From an uncultured Paracoccaceae bacterium (GTDB lineage: Bacteria > Pseudomonadota > Alphaproteobacteria > Rhodobacterales > Rhodobacteraceae): 64,000 bases of DNA. The notes below the pieces were generated by a model, which worked only from the letters and a program-made list of their open reading frames with translations, was not told the origin of the DNA and searched no databases. Positions 34,253 to 43,499 of the stretch are shown here, in pieces. The DNA is taken from contig CANMWG010000001.1 of NCBI GenBank assembly GCA_947501555.1, positions 62,001 through 126,000 on the forward strand. The letters are read 5' to 3'. The translations under genes were made by a program, and so were the position numbers. Within the stretch, counting starts at the first letter, position 1. Every line of letters begins with the position of its first letter.

Positions 34253-35058
34253 TATGCCGCCGCCTTGCGTTGCGCTTCGCCAGCCGCAGTGGCTTGGCCG
34301 CGCGTGAGGCGGGCCATGATCCGGTCCAGCACAATCTCGGACAATTTGGTGAAACAGAGATAAAAGACCAATAGGGCCCCAAAATACCACATGCGCCAAT
34401 CCGCATGCGGGTAATCGGTAAAGTTGGGGCGTTGGGCTGACCCCAGCTCGCGTGCCCAGTAGACAATGTCTTCGACCCCCAGCAGGAACAGCAACGGCGT
34501 CGCTTTGATCAGCACCATCCAAAGGTTCGACAGGCCGGGCAGAGCGTAGACCCACATTTGCGGTACGATGATCCGCCAGAATGTCTGGCGACGGGTCATC
34601 CCGTAAGCTTCGGCGGTTTCAATCTGGCCTTTGGGCACCGCTTGCATCGCCCCGAACAGGACATTGGCCGCAAAGGCCCCAAAGACAATCGCAAAGGTCA
34701 GGACGGCCAGCGAGAAGCCGTAGATTTCATGGATCCACTGCGGCGCATTGCCTAGGGGCAGTTTGGCTGCCGTACAGACCACAAAGTCGCTGCCTTGCCG
34801 GATGGGTTCATCCCAGTCGGGGCATTTGACCTTATGTCGGATGTATTCAAACGCCTGATCCAGCGCGATGACAAAGAATAGAAAGAACGCGATGTCGGGG
34901 ATGCCGCGAACGATAGCGATGTAGGTCTTACCGATCCAGCGCAGCGGGGTTGCTTGGCTGCGGGCCGCAGAGGCCCCGCCAAAACCAAACGCCAAGGACA
35001 CCGGGGCCGTGATCGCCAGCAACAACAGAACGGTTCCAAATGCCCAATACATATTCAT
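34252..35058 (-). CDS. Polar amino-acid ABC transporter permease (HisQ-type)
   Basis: A 268-residue permease from ATG 35058, with YIAIVRGIPDIAFFLFFV and the EAA loop AVPKGQIETAEAYGMTRRQTFWRIIVPQ (read AVPKGQIETAEAYGMTRRQ). Family-like sequence continues upstream of the ATG in frame (FNFCTDPASLEGLTWLSCYL) with no ATG, GTG or TTG before the stop at about 35154; an ATT around 35124 is the only plausible earlier start. So the true N-terminus is uncertain by about 23 residues. Confidence 0.9.
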   Translation of the reverse strand: MNMYWAFGTVLLLLAITAPVSLAFGFGGASAARSQATPLRWIGKTYIAIVRGIPDIAFFLFFVIALDQAFEYIRHKVKCPDWDEPIRQGSDFVVCTAAKLPLGNAPQWIHEIYGFSLAVLTFAIVFGAFAANVLFGAMQAVPKGQIETAEAYGMTRRQTFWRIIVPQMWVYALPGLSNLWMVLIKATPLLFLLGVEDIVYWARELGSAQRPNFTDYPHADWRMWYFGALLVFYLCFTKLSEIVLDRIMARLTRGQATAAGEAQRKAAA

Positions 35059-35191
35059 GTGCTTGCCTGTGGTCAGATAGCAAGACAGCCATGTCAGCCC
35101 TTCTAAGGAGGCGGGGTCGGTACAAAAGTTGAAAATAGCGGGTCCGGTCGTGGTGTAGAAAGAGGGTCAGTCTTGAGGGGAAATAAAGGGT

Positions 35192-35219
35192 CGCGCCCCG
35201 ATCCGGGGACCGAGGCGCG
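35192..35219 (-). terminator. Hairpin between the binding-protein gene and permease genes
   Basis: CGCGCC/GGCGCG outer stem with an internal CCCCG/CGGGG option, just after the binding-protein stop on the minus strand and followed by CCTTTATTT. It is probably an attenuator or RNA stabiliser that gives more binding protein than permease. Confidence 0.55.
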
Positions 35220-35230
35220 GGTCATAGGGT

Positions 35231-35959
35231 TTATTCGAAAGGAACGCCGATTTCCCATTTCACGATCAATTCGTTCAATGAGCCATCGGCCTTCATGGAT
35301 TGGATTGCGGCTGTCAGCTTGTCACGCAGTTCTGTGTCGCTTTCGCGCACACCAGCGGCCACGCCGCCGCCCAAAAGCACGTCAGCCCCATCAACAATGG
35401 ACAGGTCCGCCTCGGCATCAGCCACAGGTGCCAGGAATGACGCATCTGCCAAAACCGCATCCGCTTCGCCATTTTTCACGGCGGCGATGGTTTCATCAGG
35501 TGTTGCGAATTCCAGCAGGGTGGCGTCGGTGGACGCGATGTAGGAGGCTTGGATCGTGCCCGATTGGGCCGCGATCACGCCGGTCGCCAGATCAACATCG
35601 GCCGACATCGCCAGGAAAGAGGATGGATCAGGCTGCGAGTAATTCTCGGAAAAGTCGATGACCTCATCACGTTCTTCGGTGATCGACATGCCGGCCATGA
35701 TCACGTCGTAGTTGCCAGAAACGAGGTTGGGGATAATGCTGTCCCATTCGTTGGTGACCCATTCGCAAGTCAATTCAGCGCGGATGCAAAGTTCATCGCC
35801 CAATTCACGCTCAAACCCGTCAACTTCGCCATCGTCGTTGATGAAGTTCCAAGGTGCATAGGCGCCTTCGGTGCCGAGACGGACAACTGCATGTCCATCA
35901 GCCATTGCCATGCTGCCCAAAAGGGCCAGTGCCGTTGTGCTGAGGATGGTTTTTTTCAT
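35231..35959 (-). CDS. Polar amino-acid ABC transporter substrate-binding protein
   Basis: A 242-residue periplasmic binding protein with signal peptide LALLGSMAMA, the family-3 signature GAYAPWNFINDDGEVDGFERELGDEL (read GFERELGDELC) and YDVIMAGMSITEERDEVIDFSENY. The aspartate/arginine pattern is of the Lys/Arg/Orn-His (LAO) type, so a basic amino acid or opine is likely. It lies between the ATPase gene and the permeases. Confidence 0.92.
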   Translation of the reverse strand: MKKTILSTTALALLGSMAMADGHAVVRLGTEGAYAPWNFINDDGEVDGFERELGDELCIRAELTCEWVTNEWDSIIPNLVSGNYDVIMAGMSITEERDEVIDFSENYSQPDPSSFLAMSADVDLATGVIAAQSGTIQASYIASTDATLLEFATPDETIAAVKNGEADAVLADASFLAPVADAEADLSIVDGADVLLGGGVAAGVRESDTELRDKLTAAIQSMKADGSLNELIVKWEIGVPFE

Positions 35960-36112
35960 AAGGTAACTCCCAAAATATCGATGTGTTTTTCACAGCTTTT
36001 TGACTGGATAAGCGTTAAGCGAAATACTGACGAAGGCAAGGGGGAGCGGTGCCCCTGATCACCTGTTGCCGTTGCGTCAAGTTTTGGCTGCCTGATTGGA
36101 TGCTCATTTCAT

Positions 36113-36928
36113 TCATGAAACGGTGGCCGACAAGAAACCACGTAGCCTGTCCGTTTTCGGATTGCCGAAAAGCTCGGACGGTGTGCCTTGTTCTTCGATT
36201 TTGCCTTGATGCAGAAACACCACGTGATCACTGACATCAGCGGCCAGTCGCATATCATGGGTGACGATGATCATTGTGCGTCCTTCGGTAGCCAAGTCCT
36301 TGATCACTTTCACAACTTCCTGTTCCAGTTCCGGATCCAGCGCGCTGGTCGGTTCATCAAACAGCAGTGCTTTGGGCTCCATGCAGAGCGCCCGCGCGAT
36401 GGCCGCCCGTTGCTGTTGCCCGCCAGACAGTTGTGCCGGATAGACGTCGCATTTGTCGCCGATCCCGACTTTGTCGAGATACTTCCGCGCCGCCGTCTCA
36501 ACCTCGGCCTTGTCGCGTTTAAGCACCGTCACCGGGGCCTCCATCACGTTTTGCAGGATGGTCATATGCGCCCACAGATTAAACTGTTGGAACACCATCG
36601 ATAGGTTTGTGCGGATGCGGATCGTTTGGGCATGGTCACCGGGCTGTCTGTTGGCCCCGGCGCCTTTCCAAATGACAGGTTCGCCGCAAAACAGCACATC
36701 GCCTTGCTGGCTGTCCTCAAGCAAATTGGCGCAGCGCAAGATCGTAGACTTGCCCGAGCCGGATGAGCCGATCAGGGAAATTACATGACCGGCAGGTGCT
36801 GTGATATCAACGCCTTTGATGACCTCTAGGTCGCCGTAAGCTTTGTGCAGGTTGCGAATTTCGATAACAGGTTGGCTGTCAGACACGTGGGATCGCTTTT
36901 TGTTGTTCTGTCGTTCAGTAGGGCGCAT
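36113..36928 (-). CDS. Polar amino-acid ABC transporter ATP-binding protein (HisP-type)
   Basis: A 271-residue ATPase with Walker A GSSGSGKST, Q-loop MVFQQFNLWAHMT, signature LSGGQQQRAAIARAL, Walker B ALLFDEPTSAL and switch histidine IIVTHDMRLA. ATG 36928 follows AAAGGG; a GTG at 36886 (SDSQPVIEIRNLHKAYG) would give a start closer to typical relatives. It powers the two permeases at 33446-35058. Confidence 0.93.
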   Translation of the reverse strand: MRPTERQNNKKRSHVSDSQPVIEIRNLHKAYGDLEVIKGVDITAPAGHVISLIGSSGSGKSTILRCANLLEDSQQGDVLFCGEPVIWKGAGANRQPGDHAQTIRIRTNLSMVFQQFNLWAHMTILQNVMEAPVTVLKRDKAEVETAARKYLDKVGIGDKCDVYPAQLSGGQQQRAAIARALCMEPKALLFDEPTSALDPELEQEVVKVIKDLATEGRTMIIVTHDMRLAADVSDHVVFLHQGKIEEQGTPSELFGNPKTDRLRGFLSATVS

Positions 36929-36971
36929 TTTTTCGCCCTTTGCAACGCTTCTGCGTGTTTTTTGGACCGCG

Positions 36972-37724
36972 TTAGGCCAAGAAACTGTCCGGCGGCGGCG
37001 GTAAGGGCAGATCGTAGGCACTCGGCGGGATTGCGATGAGGTCGTGAAGGCCAAGGACGTAGCTATCATCGGGTGTCAATGCGTCGATGGCCCCTTTGAC
37101 GACCTCAAATTTGACCGGGCTGTGCCGTGTCTTGGCAGTGATCAAGGGCAGACCAGCGGTCGGTTGCGTTTGATGGATAACCTGTAGGCCGGTCGCCTCA
37201 ACTGCTGAACAGATCAACCGCCAGGTCACTGCATCGATCGCGGCAAAATCCGCTTCGCCTGATCTGACGGCCATGACCGATGCCCGGTGACTGCCGGTTT
37301 GAACCAATGGACCGGTGAGCACTTCTGGATGCTCCAGCGCCAATGATGCCCAGCCGGATTGTGACATAGGGTCGTTATAGGCAAACCGGGCCTTTTTGAA
37401 TGCGCTGAGGCTCGATCTTGTGTCCTCGGCTCGGGCAATAATCACGCTGTAGTAGTAACCGGCGGGGCAGCCTTTGACCCGGTAGTCGGGGGTGCCGACA
37501 AGCGCGACATCGTCTTTTAAGGCTGATCTGAAAGGTAGACTGCATGTTTGGGACAAGATCAGATCAGGGTCGCGCCAATGGTCGAGCAACGGCCCGGGTG
37601 TCAGCGTCAATTTATCCGGTGCTGCGATGCCTGCGTCTCGCAAGCGATCACGTATTCCGGCCCAAAGCCGGGCGTTCGACGCCGCAGTGTAGGGCGTGGC
37701 ATACATGGGCAGGCTTGCGATCAT
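36972..37724 (-). CDS. PhnD-like phosphonate/phosphate-type binding protein without signal peptide
   Basis: A 250-residue periplasmic-binding-protein-fold protein of the PhnD/phosphonate-binding type (PDLILSQTCSLPFRSAL, VGTPDYRVKGCPAGYYYSVIIAR, VRSGEADFAAIDAVTWRL). The N-terminus (MIASLPMYATPYTAASN) has no signal peptide, so it is probably cytosolic, and no phn permease is adjacent. Its start overlaps the terB stop by four bases. The role is unclear; ligand sensing is one option. Confidence 0.78.
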   Translation of the reverse strand: MIASLPMYATPYTAASNARLWAGIRDRLRDAGIAAPDKLTLTPGPLLDHWRDPDLILSQTCSLPFRSALKDDVALVGTPDYRVKGCPAGYYYSVIIARAEDTRSSLSAFKKARFAYNDPMSQSGWASLALEHPEVLTGPLVQTGSHRASVMAVRSGEADFAAIDAVTWRLICSAVEATGLQVIHQTQPTAGLPLITAKTRHSPVKFEVVKGAIDALTPDDSYVLGLHDLIAIPPSAYDLPLPPPPDSFLA

Positions 37725-38158
37725 CCAGCTGAAATGCGCAGGCGGGCTGCGTGGCTGTCTTGGTCGGTCACACCCAGCAAAGACGCGGTCATCCGCATCA
37801 GGCTGTCTTCCTCATCGTCACGCACGCCGTCGGCCATGACGACGCGCCACATCGCCTCAATTACGGCAACACGATCATCATATTCCACCGCATCTTTGAT
37901 CGCACGGGTAAAGCGGACGGTGTCGGGGGCCTCCGCCTCAAGCGTTTCGGCTTGGGCGCGCAGGGCTGCAGCCTGCGCAGGGCCCATGCGATAGCGTGCC
38001 ATAAGTGATTGGTCGATTTGCACGATCTCAACATCGGCATAATCCCCGTCAGAGCGGGCTACGCGCACCAGTAGGGCCGCCAGAGCGATCCGCGCATCTG
38101 GCGCAGGCAGTTTTTCAGGTTCGGGGGCGGTCAACCGCCGGATCAGATCAGTAAACAT
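37721..38158 (-). CDS. TerB-family protein
   Basis: A 145-residue all-helical TerB/DjlA-N-like protein. The metal-binding pattern is seen in ALLVRVARSDGDYADVEIVQID and AMWRVVMADGVRDDEED. TerB proteins associate with the membrane and bind divalent metals; tellurite resistance is not implied without other ter genes. Overlaps the PhnD-like gene and follows rlmJ by five bases. Confidence 0.88.
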   Translation of the reverse strand: MFTDLIRRLTAPEPEKLPAPDARIALAALLVRVARSDGDYADVEIVQIDQSLMARYRMGPAQAAALRAQAETLEAEAPDTVRFTRAIKDAVEYDDRVAVIEAMWRVVMADGVRDDEEDSLMRMTASLLGVTDQDSHAARLRISAG

Positions 38159-38163
38159 GATCT

Positions 38164-38955
38164 CTACATAAGGGCTGATTTGTTCTGTTGAAAGAGCATG
38201 GAGACCCGGGCCGCTTCATCGGCGAAACCATACGGGGCATTTATGACAAACAAGCCAGAGCCAATCATGCGATGCCCGTGCCGCGCAGGGGGGAAGGACA
38301 CTTCGTGCACATATCCGTCCGGGATCGCGGCTTTCAGGGCTTTGATCATCGGCACATGGGGTCCGTCCGTCAGGATCGGATACCACAGCATCTGCACCCC
38401 AACCCCCCATTTGCGGTGAATCTTGGCCATTGTATCGGGGATGGTGTCGTAGTCGGACTTTACCTCAAACGACGGATCAATCAGCAACAGCCCCCGGCGT
38501 GGGTCGGGCGGGCAGACGGACAGCGCCATTTCCCACCCATCGCGTTGTTTCATGATGGCGCCATAAGGGGCCATATTGGCTTTGAGCGCCGCAAATTCCT
38601 GTGGGTGCAGTTCAGACAGGTGAATGTTGTCCATCGGGCGCAAAGCCTCTGCGGCAACCACGGGCGAGCCGGGATAAGCTGTCGGGCCGTGTTTGGCTTG
38701 GATTGCCGTCAAAATACGGGCGTATGGGTGATCTGGTGCAAACCAACCTGCTGCAATGTTGATCCCTTTGGCCGCTTCGCCGGTCTTCAGCGCCGCATCG
38801 TCTGTCAGATCATAAAGACCCCGTCCGGCGTGGGTTTCCAGGTATGTCAGGGGCTTATCTTTGCGTGTCATATAGGCCAGCGCCCAGGCCAGCAGGCTAT
38901 GCTTATGCACATCCGCTAAATTTCCGGCATGATAGGCGTGTTGATAGGACAGCAT
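38164..38955 (-). CDS. rlmJ: 23S rRNA (adenine-2030-N6)-methyltransferase
   Basis: A 263-residue SAM-dependent methyltransferase that modifies A2030 of 23S rRNA. The RlmJ opening MLSYQHAYHAGNLADVHKH is diagnostic, with GRGLYDL and LLIDPSFE (variant of the DPPYE catalytic motif). Likely a single transcription unit with the terB and PhnD-like genes downstream. Confidence 0.94.
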   Translation of the reverse strand: MLSYQHAYHAGNLADVHKHSLLAWALAYMTRKDKPLTYLETHAGRGLYDLTDDAALKTGEAAKGINIAAGWFAPDHPYARILTAIQAKHGPTAYPGSPVVAAEALRPMDNIHLSELHPQEFAALKANMAPYGAIMKQRDGWEMALSVCPPDPRRGLLLIDPSFEVKSDYDTIPDTMAKIHRKWGVGVQMLWYPILTDGPHVPMIKALKAAIPDGYVHEVSFPPARHGHRMIGSGLFVINAPYGFADEAARVSMLFQQNKSALM

Positions 38956-39074
38956 TGGGGGGCCTTTCGGGGGTATTGCGCAGGGGGTAGCCTGTACGCC
39001 CTATGCTGCCAAGAGCTACGTTGCCAAATGGTGACATCATGCTAGGTAAAGGGGGAACAAAGAAAGTAATCCCA

Positions 39075-39830
39075 ATGCGCCCTTTCCTTATCGCTTTTGT
39101 CTGTTTGCCAACACTGGCCGCCGCGCAAGACGCCCCGCCTGCGGCTGCTGATGTTATCAGCTTTACGCTGGGTTTCGGGGCGCAGTCGCGGCCTGCGTAT
39201 TTTGGTGCAGATGAAAATACCATCGGCCCCACTGGCAGCTTTTCGCTACAGCAGTTGGAATTTGGACCGATCAGCCGGGGCGGTGGTGGCGATGCCCTAG
39301 GATTGCGGTTCAAGCCGTCCATTGGCTTTGTCGGCGCGCGCCGTGCAGACGACTATGACGAACTTGACGGGCTAGAAGATATCGATTTCTCGTTCGAAGT
39401 GGGCGGCGGTATCAGCTTTACGGCGCCTGACTACGAAGTCTTTGCCAAAGTGCGCCAAGGTGTGTCGGGGCATGAGGCATTGGTGGCTGAGGTCGGCGGC
39501 GATGTGTTTTACCGCCCAACTGACGCGCTTATACTCAGCATGGGCCCACGGGTGTTGTGGGGCAGCGACGACTATGCGCAGACATATTTCGGGGTGACCT
39601 CGGCCGATAGCTTGGCCAGTAGCTTTGATGCATTTGACGCCAGCGCCGGGATTGTCAGCGCGGGGGTCGCCGCCGAGGCGCGGTATCAATTCAATGACAC
39701 TTGGGGCGTGACGGGCAAGGTCAGCTATGATCAGCTACGCGACGATGCCGCCGATAGCCCGATCACCGAGTCCGATGACCAGATCAAGGCGAGCGTTGTA
39801 TTGACCCGTCGGATCACGCTAGGGTTTTGA
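39075..39830 (+). CDS. MipA/OmpV-family outer-membrane protein
   Basis: A 251-residue barrel protein: signal peptide ending AAAQ (about residue 18), alternating strands such as LGFGAQSRPAYFGADENTIGP near the start (GAQSRPAYFGAD) and the closing VVLTRRITLGF with terminal phenylalanine. MipA/OmpV proteins are scaffolds or porin-like proteins. ATG 39075 precedes the signal peptide directly; the frame open to 39003 is not needed. Divergent from rlmJ. Confidence 0.88.
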   Translation: MRPFLIAFVCLPTLAAAQDAPPAAADVISFTLGFGAQSRPAYFGADENTIGPTGSFSLQQLEFGPISRGGGGDALGLRFKPSIGFVGARRADDYDELDGLEDIDFSFEVGGGISFTAPDYEVFAKVRQGVSGHEALVAEVGGDVFYRPTDALILSMGPRVLWGSDDYAQTYFGVTSADSLASSFDAFDASAGIVSAGVAAEARYQFNDTWGVTGKVSYDQLRDDAADSPITESDDQIKASVVLTRRITLGF

Positions 39831-40021
39831 GGCCATAGTTTGCTAACGCGCTGGGGCGCGGGAAGAGCAACTATACGGCTGATTTGAGCCCGTTTCGACG
39901 GATGCTGCGGCTCGCAGGAGTGCCGGCTTTGCCGAAAATAGGAGGTATGTAGTTGTTTGAGATCGTCATGCCTTGTCAAGCTCGCTTTACCTTCAGGCTG
40001 CAAAGTAAAGGATTGAATTCG

Positions 40022-40405
40022 ATGCAGGGTAGCTGTTTGTGCGGTGCAGTGAACTACAAAATTTATGGCAAAGTCAGATCCGTTGTAGCGTGTCATTGCA
40101 CACAATGTAGAAAAACGTCTGGCCATTACGTAGCAGCGACGCAGGTGCAAAAAAGTAGTCTCGAAATTCAAGGCGCAGATAAGATTAGTTGGTACCAATC
40201 TTCTGAAACAGCCAAGCGAGCATTCTGCGCGATATGCGGGAGCCAGCTTTTTTGGACCGAACTTGATAGCGACGATATTTCCATCATGGCTGGTAGTCTG
40301 GATGGAGAAACTGGTCTCAAGATGGATCGCCAGATTTGCACAGACGCCAAAGGGGATTACTACGCTGTTCCGGACATTGAGATTGTGGATCAATCAACTC
40401 TCTAA
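40022..40405 (+). CDS. GFA-family zinc protein (formaldehyde-activating-enzyme-like)
   Basis: A 127-residue zinc-binding protein of the glutathione-dependent formaldehyde-activating enzyme/CENP-V family. Cysteine ligands are in GSCLCGAV, ACHCTQCRKTSG and RAFCAICGSQLFW. ATG 40022 starts right before the first cysteine motif. Codon use is more AT-rich than pyrG next to it. Substrate not inferable; many members are not formaldehyde enzymes. Confidence 0.88.
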   Translation: MQGSCLCGAVNYKIYGKVRSVVACHCTQCRKTSGHYVAATQVQKSSLEIQGADKISWYQSSETAKRAFCAICGSQLFWTELDSDDISIMAGSLDGETGLKMDRQICTDAKGDYYAVPDIEIVDQSTL

Positions 40406-40483
40406 AGTCCTGCTGCGGACACTCACGCGGCCGCAGCGAAAGCCCAGTTTGTCAACAAGTCGGTCACCCAAAATAGACCGCGC

Positions 40484-42127
40484 TTAAACCAAACGTGATG
40501 TGTCCACGGCCGCCCGCACGAAATCGGCGAACAGCGGATGTGGGGCGAAGGGTTTGGATTTGAGTTCGGGGTGGAACTGCACGCCGATGAACCAAGGGTG
40601 GTCTTTCCATTCGACGATCTCGGGCAGCTTGCCATCAGGGGACATGCCAGAGAAGGAAAGCCCTGCCTTTTCAAGCACATCGCGATATTTTACATCCACC
40701 TCATAGCGGTGTCGGTGCCGCTCTTCGATGGCGGTACTGCCATAGACGCGCGCCACGTGAGACCCTTCGGCCAGTGTGGCGTTATAGGCCCCAAGCCGCA
40801 TCGTGCCGCCTTTGTCATCATCAGCTTTGCGCGCGACCTTGTGATTGCCCTGCACCCATTCTTTGAGGTGATAGACCACAGGCTCAAACCGTTTTTTGCC
40901 CGCCTCATGGTCGAACTCTTCCGACCCGGCCTTTTTGACGCCGGCCACATTGCGCGCGGCCTCGATCACGGCCATCTGCATGCCCAGACAAATACCCAGA
41001 TAGGGGATGTTCTTTTCGCGGGCGAATTGGGCGGCTTTGATTTTGCCTTCAGTCCCGCGTTCGCCAAAGCCGCCGGGCACCAAAATGGCATGATAGCCTT
41101 GCAGGTGTGGGGTGGCGTCACCGTTGTCGAAAAGCTCAGCATCGACCCATTCTACCCGGACCTTTACACGGTTGTGCATACCGCCATGGGTCAGGGCCTC
41201 GGCGATGGATTTATAGGCGTCTTCCAGCTGGGTGTATTTACCAACGATGGCGATTTTCACTTCGCCTTCGGGGTTGTGGATGCGGTCATAAACGTCGTGC
41301 CACACGTCCAGTTTTGGGGCGGGAGCGGGGGCAATGCCAAAAGCATCCAGCACCGCTTGGTCAAGCCCTTGATCGTGATAGGCCAGTGGGGCCTCATAGA
41401 TGGATTTCAGATCGTAAGCCGCAACCACAGATTCTTTGCGGACATTGCAGAACAGCGCGATTTTTTCGCGTTCCTTTTCCGGTATCGGCTGTTCAGACCG
41501 GCAAACCAGAATATCAGGAGCGATCCCGATGGATTGCAGCTCCTTGACGCTATGCTGGGTCGGCTTGGTCTTTAGTTCGCCGGATGCGGCCAGATATGGC
41601 AGCAAGGTAAGATGCATGAAAATGCATTCGCCGCGGGGTTTGTCATGGGCGAATTGGCGGATCGCCTCAAAGAATGGCAGGCCTTCGATGTCACCCACGG
41701 TGCCACCGATTTCGCACAGCATGAAATCCACCTCATCTTCGCCGATGCTGATGAAGTCTTTGATTTCATTGGTGACATGGGGGACGACCTGAATGGTCTT
41801 ACCCAAGTAATCGCCGCGCCGTTCCTTTTCCAACACGTTGGAATAGATGCGGCCGGAGCTGACGGAATCGGTGTTGCGCGCAGGCACGCCGGTGAACCGT
41901 TCATAATGACCAAGGTCCAGATCGGTTTCGGCCCCGTCGTCTGTTACAAAGACTTCGCCGTGCTCAAACGGGGACATCGTTCCGGGGTCAACGTTCAGGT
42001 AGGGATCAAGCTTGCGCAGACGCACCGAATAGCCGCGGGCCTGCAGCAATGCGCCCAAAGCCGCTGACGCCAGACCTTTTCCCAACGACGACACGACGCC
42101 ACCGGTAATAAAAACAAAACGCGCCAT
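40484..42127 (-). CDS. pyrG: CTP synthase
   Basis: A 547-residue enzyme that aminates UTP to CTP with glutamine and ATP. N-terminal synthase domain with [17 protein letters not shown], and C-terminal glutaminase domain with the nucleophile in [18 protein letters not shown] and the His-Glu pair in [12 protein letters not shown]. Full length. Downstream of secG on the same strand (158-base gap). Confidence 0.98.
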   Translation of the reverse strand: MARFVFITGGVVSSLGKGLASAALGALLQARGYSVRLRKLDPYLNVDPGTMSPFEHGEVFVTDDGAETDLDLGHYERFTGVPARNTDSVSSGRIYSNVLEKERRGDYLGKTIQVVPHVTNEIKDFISIGEDEVDFMLCEIGGTVGDIEGLPFFEAIRQFAHDKPRGECIFMHLTLLPYLAASGELKTKPTQHSVKELQSIGIAPDILVCRSEQPIPEKEREKIALFCNVRKESVVAAYDLKSIYEAPLAYHDQGLDQAVLDAFGIAPAPAPKLDVWHDVYDRIHNPEGEVKIAIVGKYTQLEDAYKSIAEALTHGGMHNRVKVRVEWVDAELFDNGDATPHLQGYHAILVPGGFGERGTEGKIKAAQFAREKNIPYLGICLGMQMAVIEAARNVAGVKKAGSEEFDHEAGKKRFEPVVYHLKEWVQGNHKVARKADDDKGGTMRLGAYNATLAEGSHVARVYGSTAIEERHRHRYEVDVKYRDVLEKAGLSFSGMSPDGKLPEIVEWKDHPWFIGVQFHPELKSKPFAPHPLFADFVRAAVDTSRLV

Positions 42128-42285
42128 TGGCAGGAAGCTCCCGTGAAAATGTCCAAAACTGTGGGAAAGCGAATCTGAAAATTCGCATCATCACGGGATT
42201 TGACGTATAGTGGATTCGGCGGCAAAACGCAACCACCGACGCAAGATGATGTTGCCTGACGTGACCGCCGGGCAACGTATTGTGG

Positions 42286-42639
42286 TTAGTCGCCGGATGG
42301 CACCAAAGGTGCATCATCGCTGGACGGGGGCAGCAGGCTATCGCCAAATCCGGTCTCGGGAACGTCTTCTTCACCTGTGATGTCGCCTACACGATCCGCA
42401 ACCGAGGACCCTGCTGTTTCGCTGGCAGAAATCAGGGTCAGCGCGATGGAGGTGCAGATAAATGCAATTGCCAGCATCCAAGTGAACTTGCTCATCGCTG
42501 TGGGGGCAGGCCGCCCGCCTGTAGCCCCACCGCCACCGCCGCCCATCCCAAGGCCACCACCTTCAGAGCGCTGCAAAAGCACAGTCCCAATCAGGCTGAG
42601 CGCCAGAATAAGGTGGATAATGAGGACGACGTTTTCCAT
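42286..42639 (-). CDS. secG: Preprotein translocase subunit SecG
   Basis: A 117-residue protein of the SecYEG channel. Two membrane helices (VVLIIHLILALSLIGTVLL, FTWMLAIAFICTSIALTLI) flank the conserved QRSEGGGLGMGGGGGG loop. The C-terminal tail is acidic and low in complexity. The secG-pyrG order is common in Rhodobacteraceae. Confidence 0.95.
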   Translation of the reverse strand: MENVVLIIHLILALSLIGTVLLQRSEGGGLGMGGGGGGATGGRPAPTAMSKFTWMLAIAFICTSIALTLISASETAGSSVADRVGDITGEEDVPETGFGDSLLPPSSDDAPLVPSGD

Positions 42640-42844
42640 TTCAGGCCTTTCGGGGCGTTCGCGAACATGCGGTATCTAAAAGCTGCAGCCCTGTCCCGCA
42701 ACCCCTGAATGGCCCTAAGCGCCATGACCTATTCACCCAAGGCCGTCAGCGCATCAATTTCCCGCGCTAAAAAGTGATGTTCGCAGGCACAGCGCAGTTC
42801 AATTTCAGGTAGTTGGTCCTGTTAGGGCAATGCTCTTTCAACGC
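42640..42844. other. Intergenic stretch with a relic reading frame
   Basis: Between secG and the 42845 gene. On the minus strand, 42729-42827 reads LPEIELRCACEHHFLAREID followed by ALTALGE and a stop, with no ATG, GTG or TTG start. It looks like the 3' end of a lost gene. No RNA gene was recognised. Confidence 0.3.
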
Positions 42845-43414
42845 CTAGCCAGCTTGGGACAAATTATATTGCTTGGGGTCAACTGAGTTTCTTTGGGCAA
42901 GGAAAATAGGGACCTCACCCGCAGGCATCGGTCGCGCAGAGTAATGGCCTTGACCGAGCGCAAAACCCAGTTGCTGGGCGATTGGCAGGCCAGACACAAA
43001 CGAACTTACGTCGTCGTCACCGTGATCATGCCCGTCACCGGGGTAGTGCAGAAAATTGGACTGATCGGCGGGCACATCCAGGAAAGACCCAACGCTAATA
43101 TCACATAGGCAATATATGTTAATGTAATCAATTTGGTAGATACGTCCTATGGCGAGAACATCGGAAACCAATTTGTGAAATTCCGGCCGCGTTGGCAGCG
43201 TCTGGACGTTCACATCGCCATCGGCCGTTTGCATCCCACTGAGCCCCTGCAACTGGTTTTCGATATGATGCACCCAGTCACTGCCGCTAGATTGGGCTTC
43301 GTTCATCAAGGCCCATCGCAAGGCATGTGTCACCCCTGCATAGGCGATGAGACCATAGCCGATGCCGACGATCCCAATGATCCATATGAATCTGCGTTGC
43401 AAAATTGTGCCCAT
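42845..43414 (-). CDS. Membrane protein resembling an isolated sensor domain
   Basis: A 189-residue protein with one N-terminal membrane helix (FIWIIGIVGIGYGLIAYAG) and an extracytoplasmic region (YQIDYINIYCLCDISVGSFL, histidine/aspartate-rich YPGDGHDHGDDD) that resembles the sensor part of GGDEF/EAL or histidine-kinase proteins. No output domain or second helix follows; the frame stops after KQYNLSQAG. It may be a truncated signalling protein. Confidence 0.55.
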   Translation of the reverse strand: MGTILQRRFIWIIGIVGIGYGLIAYAGVTHALRWALMNEAQSSGSDWVHHIENQLQGLSGMQTADGDVNVQTLPTRPEFHKLVSDVLAIGRIYQIDYINIYCLCDISVGSFLDVPADQSNFLHYPGDGHDHGDDDVSSFVSGLPIAQQLGFALGQGHYSARPMPAGEVPIFLAQRNSVDPKQYNLSQAG

Positions 43415-43499
43415 CTCTTACCATTTGAAGGCATTGATAGACGACAAGGGTTAAATTTACTTTGCGGGAACCCAATTGCCCACATGACAAACGCACGTA

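Noticed and set aside
37721..38158. Tellurite-resistance operon
   Set aside because: A lone TerB-family protein; no other ter genes in the window.
40538..41575. 345-codon plus-strand frame opposite pyrG
   Set aside because: Antisense shadow of pyrG; no independent start signal or motif.
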